The position numbers and the translations under genes were made by a program. Below are positions 1-10,561 of a stretch of DNA of 64,000 bases, one piece after another (positions within the stretch are counted from its first letter, which is position 1; each line of letters starts with the position of its first letter). Below the pieces are notes generated by a model. It was given only the letters and a program-made list of their open reading frames with translations. It was not told the origin of the DNA and ran no database searches. The stretch is from Hysterium pulicare CBS 123377 (Eukaryota > Ascomycota > Dothideomycetes > Hysteriales > Hysteriaceae): positions 78,442 to 142,441 of the forward strand of contig AJFK01001064.1 of assembly GCA_000467715.1 (NCBI GenBank). Reading direction: 5' to 3'.

Positions 1-2
1 CA

Positions 3-596
3 GCAGACACCTTCGGCCGCCGTGGAAGTCGCATGGTTAGCGCAAGTCCTCTCCATGGCCGTGGTCAAGCCGGCAGCCTTGAAGCACTTCGAAGTCTCGA
101 AGGCGAAGATGAATTGGGTGCTGTTAACTACGAAGACTTCGGACTCCCTCCTCTCGCAGGACCCAGCGGCTCCGACCAAGACTACGACCTCTATGCCGAC
201 CCCGAGCCTCTTCCCACAGGTCCAACGGTGCGCGTCCGCGAAGCGCTCGATGCGGAAGGTTTCAATTTCCTCGCGTTCATAGAAGACGGTATCATAGAGA
301 AACGCAAGCGACTTCAAGAAGAGGCGGAACTCATGGATGATGTCCTGCAGGCTGAAGCGAGGGCTGACGTGGACGAGGTTTCTTTCGAAGAGTTATTCCC
401 GCCTGAGAGTAATTCGAGAGTAGTCGCTTGTCAGGCGCTTATGCAAGTTCTTGCGCTGGGAACGAAAGGCATGCTTAAAGTCAGACAAGATGAGTGGGAT
501 GGGGAGATTGGGCTGAGGATCGTGGGTGATGTGGTGGTGCCCCAGCCAGAGCAGGAAGGGGAGGAAGAAGATGGGGAGACCTCGGAGGAGGAGTAA
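3..596 (+). CDS. rec8: Rec8/Rad21-family cohesin kleisin, C-terminal part (5' truncated by window edge)
   Basis: The frame is open from the window edge to a TAA at 594-596, so only the last ~197 residues are seen. The C-terminus holds the kleisin winged-helix domain that binds the SMC head: FEELFPPESNSRVV, then CQALMQVLALGTKGMLKVRQ and a terminal GEIGLRIVGD, followed by an acidic Glu-rich tail. Kleisins close the cohesin ring. Rec8 is the meiotic form and Rad21/Scc1 the mitotic one. The LGTKGMLKVRQDEW and IGLR wording looks closer to fungal Rec8 than Rad21, but without the N-terminus that choice is an inference. The upstream part is Ser/Arg/Gly-rich, as expected for the unstructured kleisin linker. 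No intron is visible in this portion. The ATG at 33-35 is an internal Met, not the start. Confidence 0.72.
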   Translation, partial: ADTFGRRGSRMVSASPLHGRGQAGSLEALRSLEGEDELGAVNYEDFGLPPLAGPSGSDQDYDLYADPEPLPTGPTVRVREALDAEGFNFLAFIEDGIIEKRKRLQEEAELMDDVLQAEARADVDEVSFEELFPPESNSRVVACQALMQVLALGTKGMLKVRQDEWDGEIGLRIVGDVVVPQPEQEGEEEDGETSEEE

Positions 597-1034
597 GAAG
601 TTAGGCGGTGCTAAATTGGGATGCTGGGATTCGAGGTGTAAGGTTTCGGGAATCTAGAGGTGCGTCTACGGTCATTTGTACGATACATGGGATGGTAAGT
701 GGATGCTTCATACTCCGGCATTCTGAGTTTCCTACTTCTGCATAGTCCATCTGCTTTATGCGTTCAAAAGGTCCGTCCCTTTAGTCGGTGTTTAGCTTTT
801 CTCTTTTCGGCTCCGGTCGCTCAACTTCTGCTTTATAGAGAAAGATTTGCTGCTTCCAAGGGACATTGATCACATCCAGATTACTGACTTCATTGAATGA
901 CGAAGAGAAGCCTTTCAATCGAGGAGGGATAATAGGGCTTTCAATGCGTGACATCATCCTCCTCGCCCTAAGAACATAAAAAAGCATAGGTAGGCAATCT
1001 TGCGTCTCAAGCGTTTCACTCTTCACATTGCCAA
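597..1034. other. Intergenic, 3' flank of the kleisin gene
   Basis: No convincing gene. A minus-strand frame of about 100 codons (781-1089) has no recognisable domain or splice partners and runs into the adjacent repeat array. Confidence 0.5.
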
Positions 1035-1340
1035 GGAAAGTAGCTCCTTCCCAAAAGCAGAGTTTCCGAGGCAAAATGTAAGAAGTCACTAGAACAAGAA
1101 GGAGGGCTTCCTTAGAAGAGTTCCTTCTCAGACAAAATCAAAGATTCACTAAACCCGAAGAGAATCCTAGCTAATTAGAAATGTTCCTTTCGCAGTAAGA
1201 TCATAGATTCTCCAAAACTGTTAGAGAAAACTAGCTTCTCGGAAGCACTGCTTCTGACATCGAAATCAGAGAATTTTGCAATTCAAAAAAAGGGGGTTTT
1301 CCCTGGGAAGCATTGCTTCCAAGATGAAAATTCAAGCTAC
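1035..1340. repeat. Degenerate tandem array, period ~62-65 bp, palindromic GGAAGCA-N-TGCTTCC core
   Basis: Related units recur with palindromic cores at 1115-1129, 1177-1190, 1241-1255 and 1306-1320, giving steps of 62, 64 and 65 bp. A further related unit lies at 1035-1051. The last core is a perfect inverted repeat, GGAAGCA T TGCTTCC. Between cores a second conserved stretch resembles AAATCAAAGATTC. The same family appears at about 2730-3040, 43126-43399 and 58851-59106. The array runs directly into the open frame of the following gene. Confidence 0.6.
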
Positions 1341-1504
1341 ATCAAAGCATCGAGCGCGAAATCGCTTCATTTACGTCGTCGACAGCGACCACCTCGTCAC
1401 CAGAGCCCTGCCCAGTTTACAATTACGTCTTCCCACCAAACCTCACACAAGAACAACAGGAACGTCATATCGAGCAATGTATCGAGCGCGAGACTGCGAC
1501 ATTC

Positions 1505-2470
1505 ATGTCATCCGTACAAGCATTCGCATTCACGCAGGCATCCGTGCTCATGCCATCTACATCGACCTCCGGATACACGCAGCCCTCTGGGTTCACGCGG
1601 CCCTCTGGATTCATGCTATCCACGTCATCTACGCAGGCGTCGGCATCCGCAGCTAAAGGGGTCGAGTCCGAAGGGGACGAGAAAGAACGTCAGCGGCTCC
1701 CTGCTCATGAGTTCGCGGTATTATGTGACCGGATAAGATTCGACTTTGGCTTCGACCCCAAGCAAGCTGTTGTTCTTGCCAGCCAGTATCCTGTACTCTC
1801 TGGTCGGGTCATGGATTGCCTTAGGGCTGTTGATCATACCATGGAATTCAGACTTATGTTCGAAAGGCTCAAATCTCGCACCATAGAGATCTGGTGTGCA
1901 GAGGTAATTTTTTTCCTAACTGAACCAGCCAAGGAACTCCTAAATCGACCTAAATTTCAGCCGCTATCTTGTACTGACCTCACGCGCCTCCTGTGGTCCC
2001 ATTCGAAGAACCATGGCTGCTACGGCATTCTTTTGACGCCGACCTTAACCTCGGATCCGCAAGGTATCAGTCAATACTTGGTAGACCACCAAGGCCAACC
2101 AGACCTGTGTTGGTTATACGTTGGCAGCTCTGCTAGCAATTACAGTCCTGGTGGACTTCGAACACGAAGGAAGTCCCATGAATGGAGAAAGAAGGCCATT
2201 GAACAAAAAACAACCAAAGACGACTATGCAGTGTACCGCATCTGGACCGACGCCCGCTACAAACCAGACGCCGAATGGTTGACGCTTGCAGGCTTCCACG
2301 TTCAGAGAGGAACGGAACACGAGAGCACCAGACCTATAGTCAATGTCTCTGTCTTCTCCTCGAATTCGTCTGTTCCGCACTCCTCCGCGCTTAATCTCGA
2401 ACCACAACGCAGAGTGTTGGTACCCTATTTCGTCTTGCTCCCTGGGAAACACCTTGGTCAGGGTTATTAG
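1505..2470 (+). CDS. Orphan fungal protein with possible GIY-YIG-like motif
   Basis: I recognise no named gene. The frame holds a Ser/Thr/Pro-rich N-terminus, a conserved block RLPAHEFAVLCDRIRFDFGF, and near residue 210 a WLYVGSSASN ... GLRTRRKSHEW stretch. That stretch recalls the Y-x-G plus R...H pattern of GIY-YIG nucleases; this is a weak resemblance, and nuclease function is inference. A 57-nt in-frame stretch at 1904-1960 has GT-AG ends and a CTAAA-type branch site and is probably an intron, leaving about 302 residues. The ATG at 1505 is the first in frame, but the frame is open back to 1328 and reads like protein (for example PVYNYVFPPNLTQEQQERH). The true start may therefore lie in an upstream exon or have been lost. 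A decayed paralogue sits at 16440-17553. Degenerate repeat arrays flank the gene on both sides. Confidence 0.6.
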   Translation: MSSVQAFAFTQASVLMPSTSTSGYTQPSGFTRPSGFMLSTSSTQASASAAKGVESEGDEKERQRLPAHEFAVLCDRIRFDFGFDPKQAVVLASQYPVLSGRVMDCLRAVDHTMEFRLMFERLKSRTIEIWCAEVIFFLTEPAKELLNRPKFQPLSCTDLTRLLWSHSKNHGCYGILLTPTLTSDPQGISQYLVDHQGQPDLCWLYVGSSASNYSPGGLRTRRKSHEWRKKAIEQKTTKDDYAVYRIWTDARYKPDAEWLTLAGFHVQRGTEHESTRPIVNVSVFSSNSSVPHSSALNLEPQRRVLVPYFVLLPGKHLGQGY

Positions 2471-2639
2471 TGCGTAACAATTTGATGGAATGTTAGCGAG
2501 ACAATAAATGCTACGATGATGTCTACACGCAAGAGATGAAGGCGCGGAGGAACCAAAGTTCTCGAGCATACAAAGCAAGAAAGAGAGCCGAGCAGGAAAG
2601 CGACAGCAAGGGCGAGGGCGAGGGTGATGCAGAACCATA

Positions 2640-3040
2640 AGCCTTCAGTGGTTGGCAAGCTTTAGCATCGTGTTATTTGTCGACGGTGGGTTTTAGCAAG
2701 CTTCGGACAATCTTTTCTAGTATAAGTTCAGGAAGCACTTTGTGGTTATATTACTTTGTCGATGGTGGGTTTTGGCAAGCTTCAGGTAATGTTTTCGAGT
2801 ATGCGTATTATGTTATTTTCTATAGGGTGGGCAGAGCAAGAAAATGCAATGATTTGATCTTATCTACTATACGTTCGGCGAGCACTTCCAGCGTTTATGT
2901 TACTTTATCAGAATGCAATTGAGTATACGCAATATCTACCGGACTCGAAATTGAAGAAAGCGTTGCTTCCGAAATGAAATGAAATTCAAGGATGCACCAA
3001 ATCGGTCAGAAACACTACTTCTCAAATGGACTCCGCGTAT
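2640..3040. repeat. Degenerate tandem repeats, period ~79 bp, related to the palindromic family
   Basis: A block beginning TTGTCGACGGTGGGTTTTAG at about 2678 recurs 79 bp later as TTGTCGATGGTGGGTTTTGG, both followed by GCAAGCTTC. Later pieces (GGAAGCACTTTG at 2731, GCGAGCACTTCC near 2878, GAAAGCGTTGCTTCC near 2956, GAAACACTACTTCTC near 3009) resemble the GGAAGCANTGCTTCC core of the array at 1035-1340. The array is strongly diverged, so unit borders are approximate. Confidence 0.5.
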
Positions 3041-4820
3041 TTCGGAATGACCTACATTTCACTTCTCCAGACCAGACCTTTCCGCTTCAAGAACATGTTT
3101 TAATGCTACATTCTATATTTCTTCTACAATGTTACACTCGCATTACTATGCTGTATATCCCCTCCCGCCACACATCCGGAAGTCTTAAAAAGGGTATCTC
3201 CGAGGATATACTAATCGTTCTCCCTAGCAACCTCTACAAGATTTTCTTGAAAAAACTTCTTTGCGGAAATGGCTCTGAAATAACCCAGTGGCGGTGGCCA
3301 CAAGAATCCAAGATCACGATCTGTCATTCAATATTTCAACTAGATTTGGAATCATGTCAGACCGCTTATGTCCGTCATGCTCTCAGGCAACCCTTTGCTC
3401 CAGCAAGCTATTCAGCGGCGACGATGATCAGTGGTAATGAAGTTACTAGCACGCCGCGCTAGTATGAGTAAAGCTTTTGCATGTGAGGTTGATGTTGTTT
3501 CAGCCACATGCGTAAATTATTATTGAACTTGCATAAAATTTTGACGGAATCCCGAATGTTGGGAATGAGTGGAGCCGGACGGGATTACGATACCCAAAGG
3601 GCTGTAGACTGGAAACGTCTGAGGGTTTCCCTCGTGCTCATGTTCGTCAGGGAAGAGTTTGCAATGTCGAGGAGAGATCAGTGGCGTTGCAGAAGCATGA
3701 CCGGCAACTTTGATATTCCCGGCATGAGTGGTCTGCCTAACTTCAGTTGTGGATTTGTAAGTACTCGAAGTACCATCATCGTGCAGGACGGCAAGGCCTC
3801 TACCAGACCAGAGTAAAAGGTAAACGTACGTTATATTCAAGCTAGAAATGCTGCCGATGCAGTCCCTTTACCCAGAACCAGGATACACTGAGATCTCGCA
3901 CCGAGACAAGCGATGGCAAGAGAAGAGTATAATATGCAGGAGCACGTATGGGGAAACCGTTGATTGAATCATATTGAAGCCGCGTTGACTGCCGCGTGCT
4001 TGTGGCGTCACTGATGGTGATCGTAAGCATGCTAAGACATGTCGGTTGATGAACTAGTAGTGGGGGTTGCGGGTAGACATCGCGTGTTGCCGACACTTGA
4101 CAGAATTGATATATTGTTTTTTTAGGGGCGAGTGAGAGTTGGGAAGGAGAGCACGTGGGCGAGGTTGTTGTGGCAGAGACGTCGAGATCGAAGATTGAGA
4201 TTTGGTCTTCCTCATATGAACCCAGCTTTACCAGTCCATCATCGTCGTCCATTACTAGTGCGCAATATCAAGCGTAGACCACACCTTCCAGCCTTTGCAT
4301 CTAGCCTCGAGGACCTTTCCAGTGATCAATTGTAGGACGGATTCTAACGAAGGCTATTTATTATACATTGGTGTGCCAATTAGCAATCACAAAACTTGTG
4401 GATTGCACTAGGGAGAAAAAGATGCGGGTATGTAGCTCCTCCATTGTCAACACGCTGTATTGGCATCTCAAACTTGACAATATGAAACATAACGGCTACT
4501 CTACCCTCTAGCCAGCCTCTCAAGCTGCAGCCTGACTTAGAATTGAAGTGCTGTACGTTCAGAGCTATAAGTTCTGCATATTTCAACCCCGAATCTCCTC
4601 CGCTGTCAGCAGACACCGACGGCAAAGTCCATTTTACTGGACCTGGCTCTCCCTTAAAGCTCCGAGGCTGAATTTCCGGCTTGCGTCTTTGTTTCCATTA
4701 TTGACGCTTTGGGATTCTGGCTTATGCGAGGAGTTCGAAGGTTTCCTCACTCGTTCACCAACATCGATTATGGGTCCAAGACACCTAGGGAGTGTAACGA
4801 GAAGCTATGGAACTGTGTGA
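3041..4820. other. Intergenic, no supported gene
   Basis: Contains several open frames of 80-156 codons on both strands (for example 2992-3462 plus and 3842-4252 minus). None has a recognisable domain, a plausible exon structure or a family likeness. I see no tRNA or transposon signature. Confidence 0.4.
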
Positions 4821-5246
4821 TCATTTCCCTTCTGTATGCTGGTGTTCCTTTGCGATACGGCGAGCGGAAACCTCTGCAACCTTCCTCTCCATTTCGCGTT
4901 TCTTTATGACGAGATTCTGGCGGGCAACCTCGAGCTGAGCGATCTTCTCTTCAGGTGTTGCTTCCAGGTATTTATTCTTTTCCTGCGGATGGTTAGATGT
5001 GTCTATTTTACAAAATGCAGAGGGTCGACTGGGAGCTGAAGATTGCCGATTGACGACATAAGGCATGATGTAGAATAGAGCAATTATAAAAAGTTCCAAC
5101 GGAGAGATTGAGAGTGAGCATACCTGGCTGAAGTCCCGTCTTGTTTTCAATCCAGCTCCATAGATAGCTCCTGTCACAGTAATGGCAGTGACTGCTCCGG
5201 TCATAATCCAACGGCGGATTGTCTGTCTCGCAGCCGGTGAGGCCAT
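4821..5246 (-). CDS. Small single-pass membrane protein with coiled coil, probably mitochondrial
   Basis: Two exons, 5246-5124 and 4982-4821. The intron 4983-5123 (141 nt) has a GTATGC donor, CTAAC branch and CGCAG acceptor. The spliced product has 94 residues. It starts MASPAARQTIRRW, a basic N-terminus followed by a short hydrophobic stretch MTGAVTAITVTGAIYGAG, and ends in a charged helical segment (KIAQLEVARQNLVIKKREME). This shape, a basic leader, one membrane span and a coiled coil under 100 residues, is common among fungal mitochondrial inner-membrane assembly factors, but I cannot name the family. The intron is a multiple of three and open, so an unspliced reading gives 141 residues; the splice signals and the continuous coiled coil favour splicing. 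An in-frame ATG lies 8 codons upstream at 5270. The gene is divergent from HSK3, start codons about 270 bp apart. Confidence 0.7.
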   Translation of the reverse strand: MASPAARQTIRRWIMTGAVTAITVTGAIYGAGLKTRRDFSQVCSLSISPLELFIIALFYIMPYVVNRQSSAPSRPSAFCKIDTSNHPQEKNKYLEATPEEKIAQLEVARQNLVIKKREMERKVAEVSARRIAKEHQHTEGK

Positions 5247-5518
5247 TTGTTCAAGAGTATGGAAACTCACGAAAGACCGTTGATGATCATCGAGTAGTTA
5301 GTGACGAGGTGGATTGTGGTGGAAGTTGAAGAAAGTCCGTAAACTTTTCGAAGTGTAATCATCGGAAATCCCCGAAGAACTGCCGACGCGATCGCGCCAA
5401 GATTTTTGAACATAAACAATCAATACGTCCGCCGATGCATCACCAACTCGAACACCTCGTGAATTGTCGCAACACTGCTTCGAACTCTTCTCCAACCAAT
5501 CCTCCTCTGCAAACAAAA

Positions 5519-5902
5519 ATGGCCAATCTCCCTCGCCCTCAAACCAATACGTCGCGCTTGAGCACAATGCCCTCACAAAAACCCCGCCAATTATCCCACC
5601 TTCATGCGCAACTGGCGCAGCTGACCGCGAATGTTTCCGACTTGGAGAACTTGATGAGAATGACGTCTGTTCAAGCGCAAAGTATGCGTGGGCTTGGAGG
5701 CTACGCTGGTGGGATGTAAGAATACTGGACCAAGTCCACGAGGATATGCCCTTTCCCAGGGAACACAATTAGCTAATGGCTTTGTTTGTGCAGGTTCATG
5801 GCAGCAAGTAAAGTTCTTGGTGAAGAGACGGTTCGAGGTGGCGGTAATACCACTGCCTCTGGCGTCCAAGCTGAAAATGGTCGAGAGCAAGGTCGGACAT
5901 GA
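5519..5902 (+). CDS. hsk3: DASH complex subunit Hsk3
   Basis: Hsk3 is a small helical subunit of the DASH/Dam1 ring, which couples kinetochores to spindle microtubules and is specific to fungi. Exons are 5519-5715 and 5794-5902; the 78-nt intron 5716-5793 has a GTAAGA donor, GCTAAT branch and TGCAG acceptor. Joining them gives a continuous Hsk3 core: QLSHLHAQLAQLTANVSDLE, then NLMRMTSVQAQSMRGLGGYA, then GGMFMAASKVLGEE spanning the splice. About 101 residues follow from the ATG at 5519. In-frame alternatives are 5567 (MPSQKPRQ), which would better match the short length of Hsk3, and 5435. The tail after the core is Gly/Gln-rich and unlikely to be conserved. The divergent neighbour is the small membrane protein gene. 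Confidence 0.85.
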
Positions 5903-8900
5903 CGACTGGTCACCATGCGATTCGACGTTGAGCGCGGAGTGGCCGTCTAGCATGTCCTCAGCGGCGCATCCAACCCTTCCGCGTAACTGAAGAGATGTGT
6001 GGGAGCTCAAAACATGTGTCATTAAGCATCCAGATGGTAACACGTCGGGCTGTGGACATGGAGATGTGTGGGGAAGGCTAAGCAGGATTGGGAGTACAGC
6101 TTAAGGCTTGATATAAAGAGATATCAGGCATTGGTGGTACAAAGACTATTTGGAGATAATACCGAGACTAACTGTTGTCCCATGCGGTTTCTTACACTGA
6201 GGATAGCTGAGAAGCTGCTGCTGGCCAAGGGGCGGTGAGAATTGTTGAACGACCCACAGTCGATTGGCGAATCTAGAAATACAAATGCGACCTTCATTCT
6301 TGACTCGAAACCGAAGGCCTTCAGCAAGCTCTGTGGGGGTTATTGACCGACTCGAGCGAGATCGTCGCCTCGAAACTGATATCTTCATTGTCGTCGGCGA
6401 TATATGTGCACGTGTGGCGCCGACGGAACTGTACAGAGCTCACTTTCCGGGTCAAAGGTGGAGGAGACAACTCCACAGATTACGCAGGGTCCTCGAGGCT
6501 TATCTCACATCCGGGCTGCACCGTTGAGATGGGTCGAGTTAAGGTGGTTCCCGGACGCAAGTCATCATTCGTGGTGGTTGATCGTTAGATAAGATTGCTG
6601 TGAGAACGCGATAGGAAGCTGGTTGGAGGACAAAACGACGATATCGTGGGACTCTCTGTCGTGATCCATGCCCCACAAGTCGATACTGCATTTTGCGCAT
6701 CCAATGTTGATGCAGAATTGTCACGACCGTGCGGCTATTGGTAGCACACGGCAAACCTGGAGATTTCGTTATCATCTTGGGCCAGATAAGCTATCATGTT
6801 TCAGAAGCGGATGTCGGTGAGCAGACCCTTTACTCGGGCTATATATTTTAAGTCCCGCCTGCTGTTCATTGAAAGGGTTTTAACAACTCGGTGCTTGGAG
6901 TTTCGATCGATCTTCCGCTCGCCCTTCCTTTCCCAACTGGTACCTGCATCTCGAACGCCAAGCTCTAGGCCAGCCCTTATTAGGACCATCACGAAGGAGG
7001 ATCACGGAGTATGAAACCGGACCGGAGTATTCAGACAACATGATACACGACTCCGAGCTGCCAATGCTCCTCCCTACAACTTACTCCGAGTGCTCCCTCA
7101 AGCGCCAAACTTGGGATGTTGCTGACGATGCGATTATTTCACGTGCAGTTCGGGCATCAAGTTCGCACACGACCGCAATGCACCTCATCAACACTTTGCC
7201 GGGCGCACGGCATCTCATCCCTTTGGAGAAGCTATTTTATCAGTGAGCGGACGGCTTGCTGATGCTTCAGAGGGCGGCATGAGACTGCTAAGGGTAAATT
7301 GAAGAAAGATGATGCAACCCATCCCACGTCCGCATCCCGCGCTCTCATGTTCTCCAGGACGACGGCGCCTGGCTTCCAGTCGCTGTCTCCGGAAAACGCC
7401 CCTCATTTGAACCCCGAATTGGATCGTCTCCTACGGCTGCTCGCCTTGCCCCGGTCAATCAGAATTCCTCAACCAAAGAGGGGGCGCGGCATCCGCGGTA
7501 TTTGCAGTACAGAGCAGTTGCTCGAATCGAACGCTCATGCTGTACAATTTCGCATACTCCGTGTTTCTTTGTTATTTCCGCCGCCCGCAGCAGAGGAAGG
7601 AGACGACCCGTCATTGCGCTCAACCACTAGTCAACGAGAGGGGGCTTGCTCTAAACGTCGCGGTCCAGACGTCCTCTCCTGCAGCGACCACGGCGGATTT
7701 GTCCAGCGCAAATACCAAGCTTGGGCCACCGGAGTTTATCGGCTGAACGCGGGCCTGGGCTTTACAGACCCACACTCACCTGCAAGTCAGTCAGCGCAAG
7801 GTTCAAGGATCGCTTGCATGATTCAGGGATTGGACCCCCACGCCCTCTGAGCTCTTCTTTCAGCAGTGACAAGCTTCGACCCAGCGGAAAGGGGGTGATA
7901 TTCTTCGCCATAAACTCACGCCTAGCACGGCTTTGGCTCCATCGCCAAAAATTAAGCCACGCCTCGCTCAATAATTATATTTATGGTCGATTGGATTGGT
8001 TGTGTAGGTATGCTGTAGGATCGGCATGTGATTGCCCCGCGACACCGGAAATGGGCTCGATCATCGGCGGACTGGAAGATCAGCCCGCTGGTTCATACGC
8101 AACGTCCAACCTCCATGACCCGGTAGATCGTGGCAATTACTGACGTCCACATACGCACGAAATGCTATCGTGGTTTTCATTTTTTCAGATTTGAAAAGAC
8201 GTGCAGCTGAAGTCATCGTCAAAATAGTGACGAGCATGCATCAGGATTCACCTTAGCGATGCACTTCTGCCGCTAATGTCGACGGCTAAAAAGAGCACAA
8301 CACCAAAGCGGCACCGGTACGCTTTCTGTATCCAGAATGTGTTGAGACATCGGTCTTTCGAAGGTAGGTACAGTTTTTACCTTCATGGTTTAGACAAGAT
8401 ACCAAGTGCCTCTAACTGGCTCGCCGTTGTTTCGAAAGTACACCAATCGGCCCTTGATCTCAAGGTCAATATGACTTAGCACGGAAAGAACTTGGAAAGT
8501 GAATATATATCTTGCCTATAGAAGTACTTGTTCGTGTGACTTCTGCTTTTGACGGAGAGAATATCGGCAGGGCATGTGTACTTTTCGTTTATTGATTGAA
8601 GCCACCAACATTCCTCTGACAGTTTTTACAGCTTTCCATTATTTCCAGCCACACGTTTCCGGCACGGTCCAGATACTCAGGGATCTTCCGGGCTAGCGCC
8701 GGCTGTCTGGAAATATTCTGATTCAATGCAAGACTTCATCTCGGTACGCTTCTGTGGCTTTGCTGTCTGAGAGGACGACTTACTCGGATATTGCCATGAA
8801 CAAGAGCATTTCAAACCCCGAGAACTCTTAACTCTATTTTTTGAAGCTACTATGAGCCAACTTGCACTGGCCTCCTGATGTCGCCTTTGTAAGTGCTCCG

Positions 8901-9719
8901 ATTCGTGGGCGGGCGCGAAACCATAGCTTTTAGAACATGTTAGGGCTGGGCAATACACGTGCTTCTGAGCACGCGAGTGGAGAATGTCCCGGACAGAAGT
9001 GGAGCTTTGATGAGAGGCGTCACAACAAAGACTTGCCGCCTCGGGAATTGTAGGAGCGGGATGACGGGAATTCCTCGGGTGGTTGTCGGGTGACGGTCAG
9101 AATTCCTAGGTAGGTATGCCGTTGAATATCTTGTATTGACGGGCAAAGAGTCGTTGCGGAGGAGATTCAGGATGTAATATGCAGAACCTGTTGCTAGGGT
9201 TTCTATCTAGGTGCTGAGAATCATAAGGAGCAGTTAGCAGTCACGGGCTTGATCTTGACATTTGAAGTTGTCCAAAACAGGACAGCAACCTTAGAAGCTT
9301 TTGTGATGGTGCTAGAAAGCGCCTCTGATTCAATTGGGACTGCGCTCCGTATTTGGATTTTGCTTTGGCATATGAGTCGCATAGCGAGATCCACTGTTCC
9401 TCCCTCTAGCCACGAGGTAGCATTTGAGGCAATTCACTAGGGAAGAAGCGGTCCAGTGGAACTGGCAAATGAGCCTCTGGATCGATATACAGACGCCAAT
9501 AGAGTGCTCAGAATATAGTTTTGCGACCAGGTCATGATTTTCCGAAAGCTCTAAGTCCAGATGAACGCATTTCGCCATCAGAATTATAGGCCTTCGCTAC
9601 CGAAGGAAACAACCCAACCCACCACATCGCTTTGTCGTCGAAGTCGTAGATCGATGCACCGGCTCGGTTCCTTGGCGGGTGGTGCGTCGTAGAAAACTCA
9701 CGCCGCAGTGACAATCACA
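5903..9719. other. Long gene-poor stretch
   Basis: No gene I can support in 3.8 kb. Open frames of 60-183 codons (the largest 7299-7850) lack domains and splice continuity. A short stretch at about 6260-6590 and its flank to 6780 read locally protein-like in changing frames and could be a decayed gene, but I cannot identify it. No tRNA or repeat-array signature is seen. Confidence 0.4.
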
Positions 9720-10561
9720 AGTAAAAGTGGCTCATAGTCCCTTCTTTCTAAACGCCCTTTCCGCCTCAACCCCCATTTCAGCACCGAGAAAACCATATCA
9801 CAACTTCACCTCGCTCTCCACATTGATATATCCGGCTGCCAGCGGCCTGCAACGAGGCTTCGCCAAGGATCGCATATTCTGCCGCACGGGTTGCTCTCTC
9901 GACCATCGACAGGGTATTTCGGCTGGTTGCATCGAAGCGTCCTTTCCCGCCTCTTCCCTTTGCTTTTCTGCTGTATGACGCAGCAAACCTCTTGCTCTTT
10001 TACTCGAGGTGACCACAGCGACCGCCGTCGCGCTCGCCGGCATCCGTTTTCATCGCCGCGTTGTCGGACTACCACACCCAGAACACACCAGAACACTCCC
10101 AACACTCCCCATCCCCAGCGCATTTCATCTCCATCCGCAGGGTCCCTTGCGACCCACTCTGTCGGCTTAGCATCCTGGAGACTCTAGTGCCACAAGCCAC
10201 TCTGACTGGTCGTGTTCGGTCGGAACCCCCACATCGACACGAACGACTCCGCCCAAGGCCACTCACGGCGTCGCAAAGAACAGCTGCCAAGGGTGGCTAG
10301 TCCAGTCGCAGCTTGCAGGGCCGGACGCACTAGTCCAGCTTTTCAAATTGTCCCCGACCTAATTGCTCACCCATCAAACCGCCTGCTGCCACCACCGCCC
10401 GCCGCAACGGGCACCTCTCCATACAATCCACTTGTTGGCCCCGTGGGAGGAAGCAAAAGCAACAACTCAATTGAATAGCTGTTCTGCAGGTCGCAAAGCA
10501 CTGACAGCTCTGGTGGTGCACTTGGATCCCCAGGATTCTTGCGCAAACACGGTCGGCAGTA
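9720..10561 (+). promoter_or_regulatory. Pyrimidine-rich upstream region / probable long 5' leader of areA
   Basis: This 840-bp segment is rich in C, CT and CA runs (for example 10050-10140), unlike the flanking DNA, and precedes the areA start without other convincing coding. Nitrogen GATA regulators of the areA/nit-2 family are known for long 5' leaders. The exact transcription start cannot be read from the sequence. Confidence 0.4.

Noticed and set aside
781-1089. 102-codon minus frame
   Set aside because: Overlaps the repeat array and has no family features.
3842-4252. 136-codon minus frame starting MDDDDGLVKLGSYEEDQ
   Set aside because: The start looks plausible, but the rest is not protein-like and no intron gives a better continuation.
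7299-7850. 183-codon plus frame
   Set aside because: No domain, low-quality amino acid pattern, no splice partners; likely chance in GC-richer DNA.
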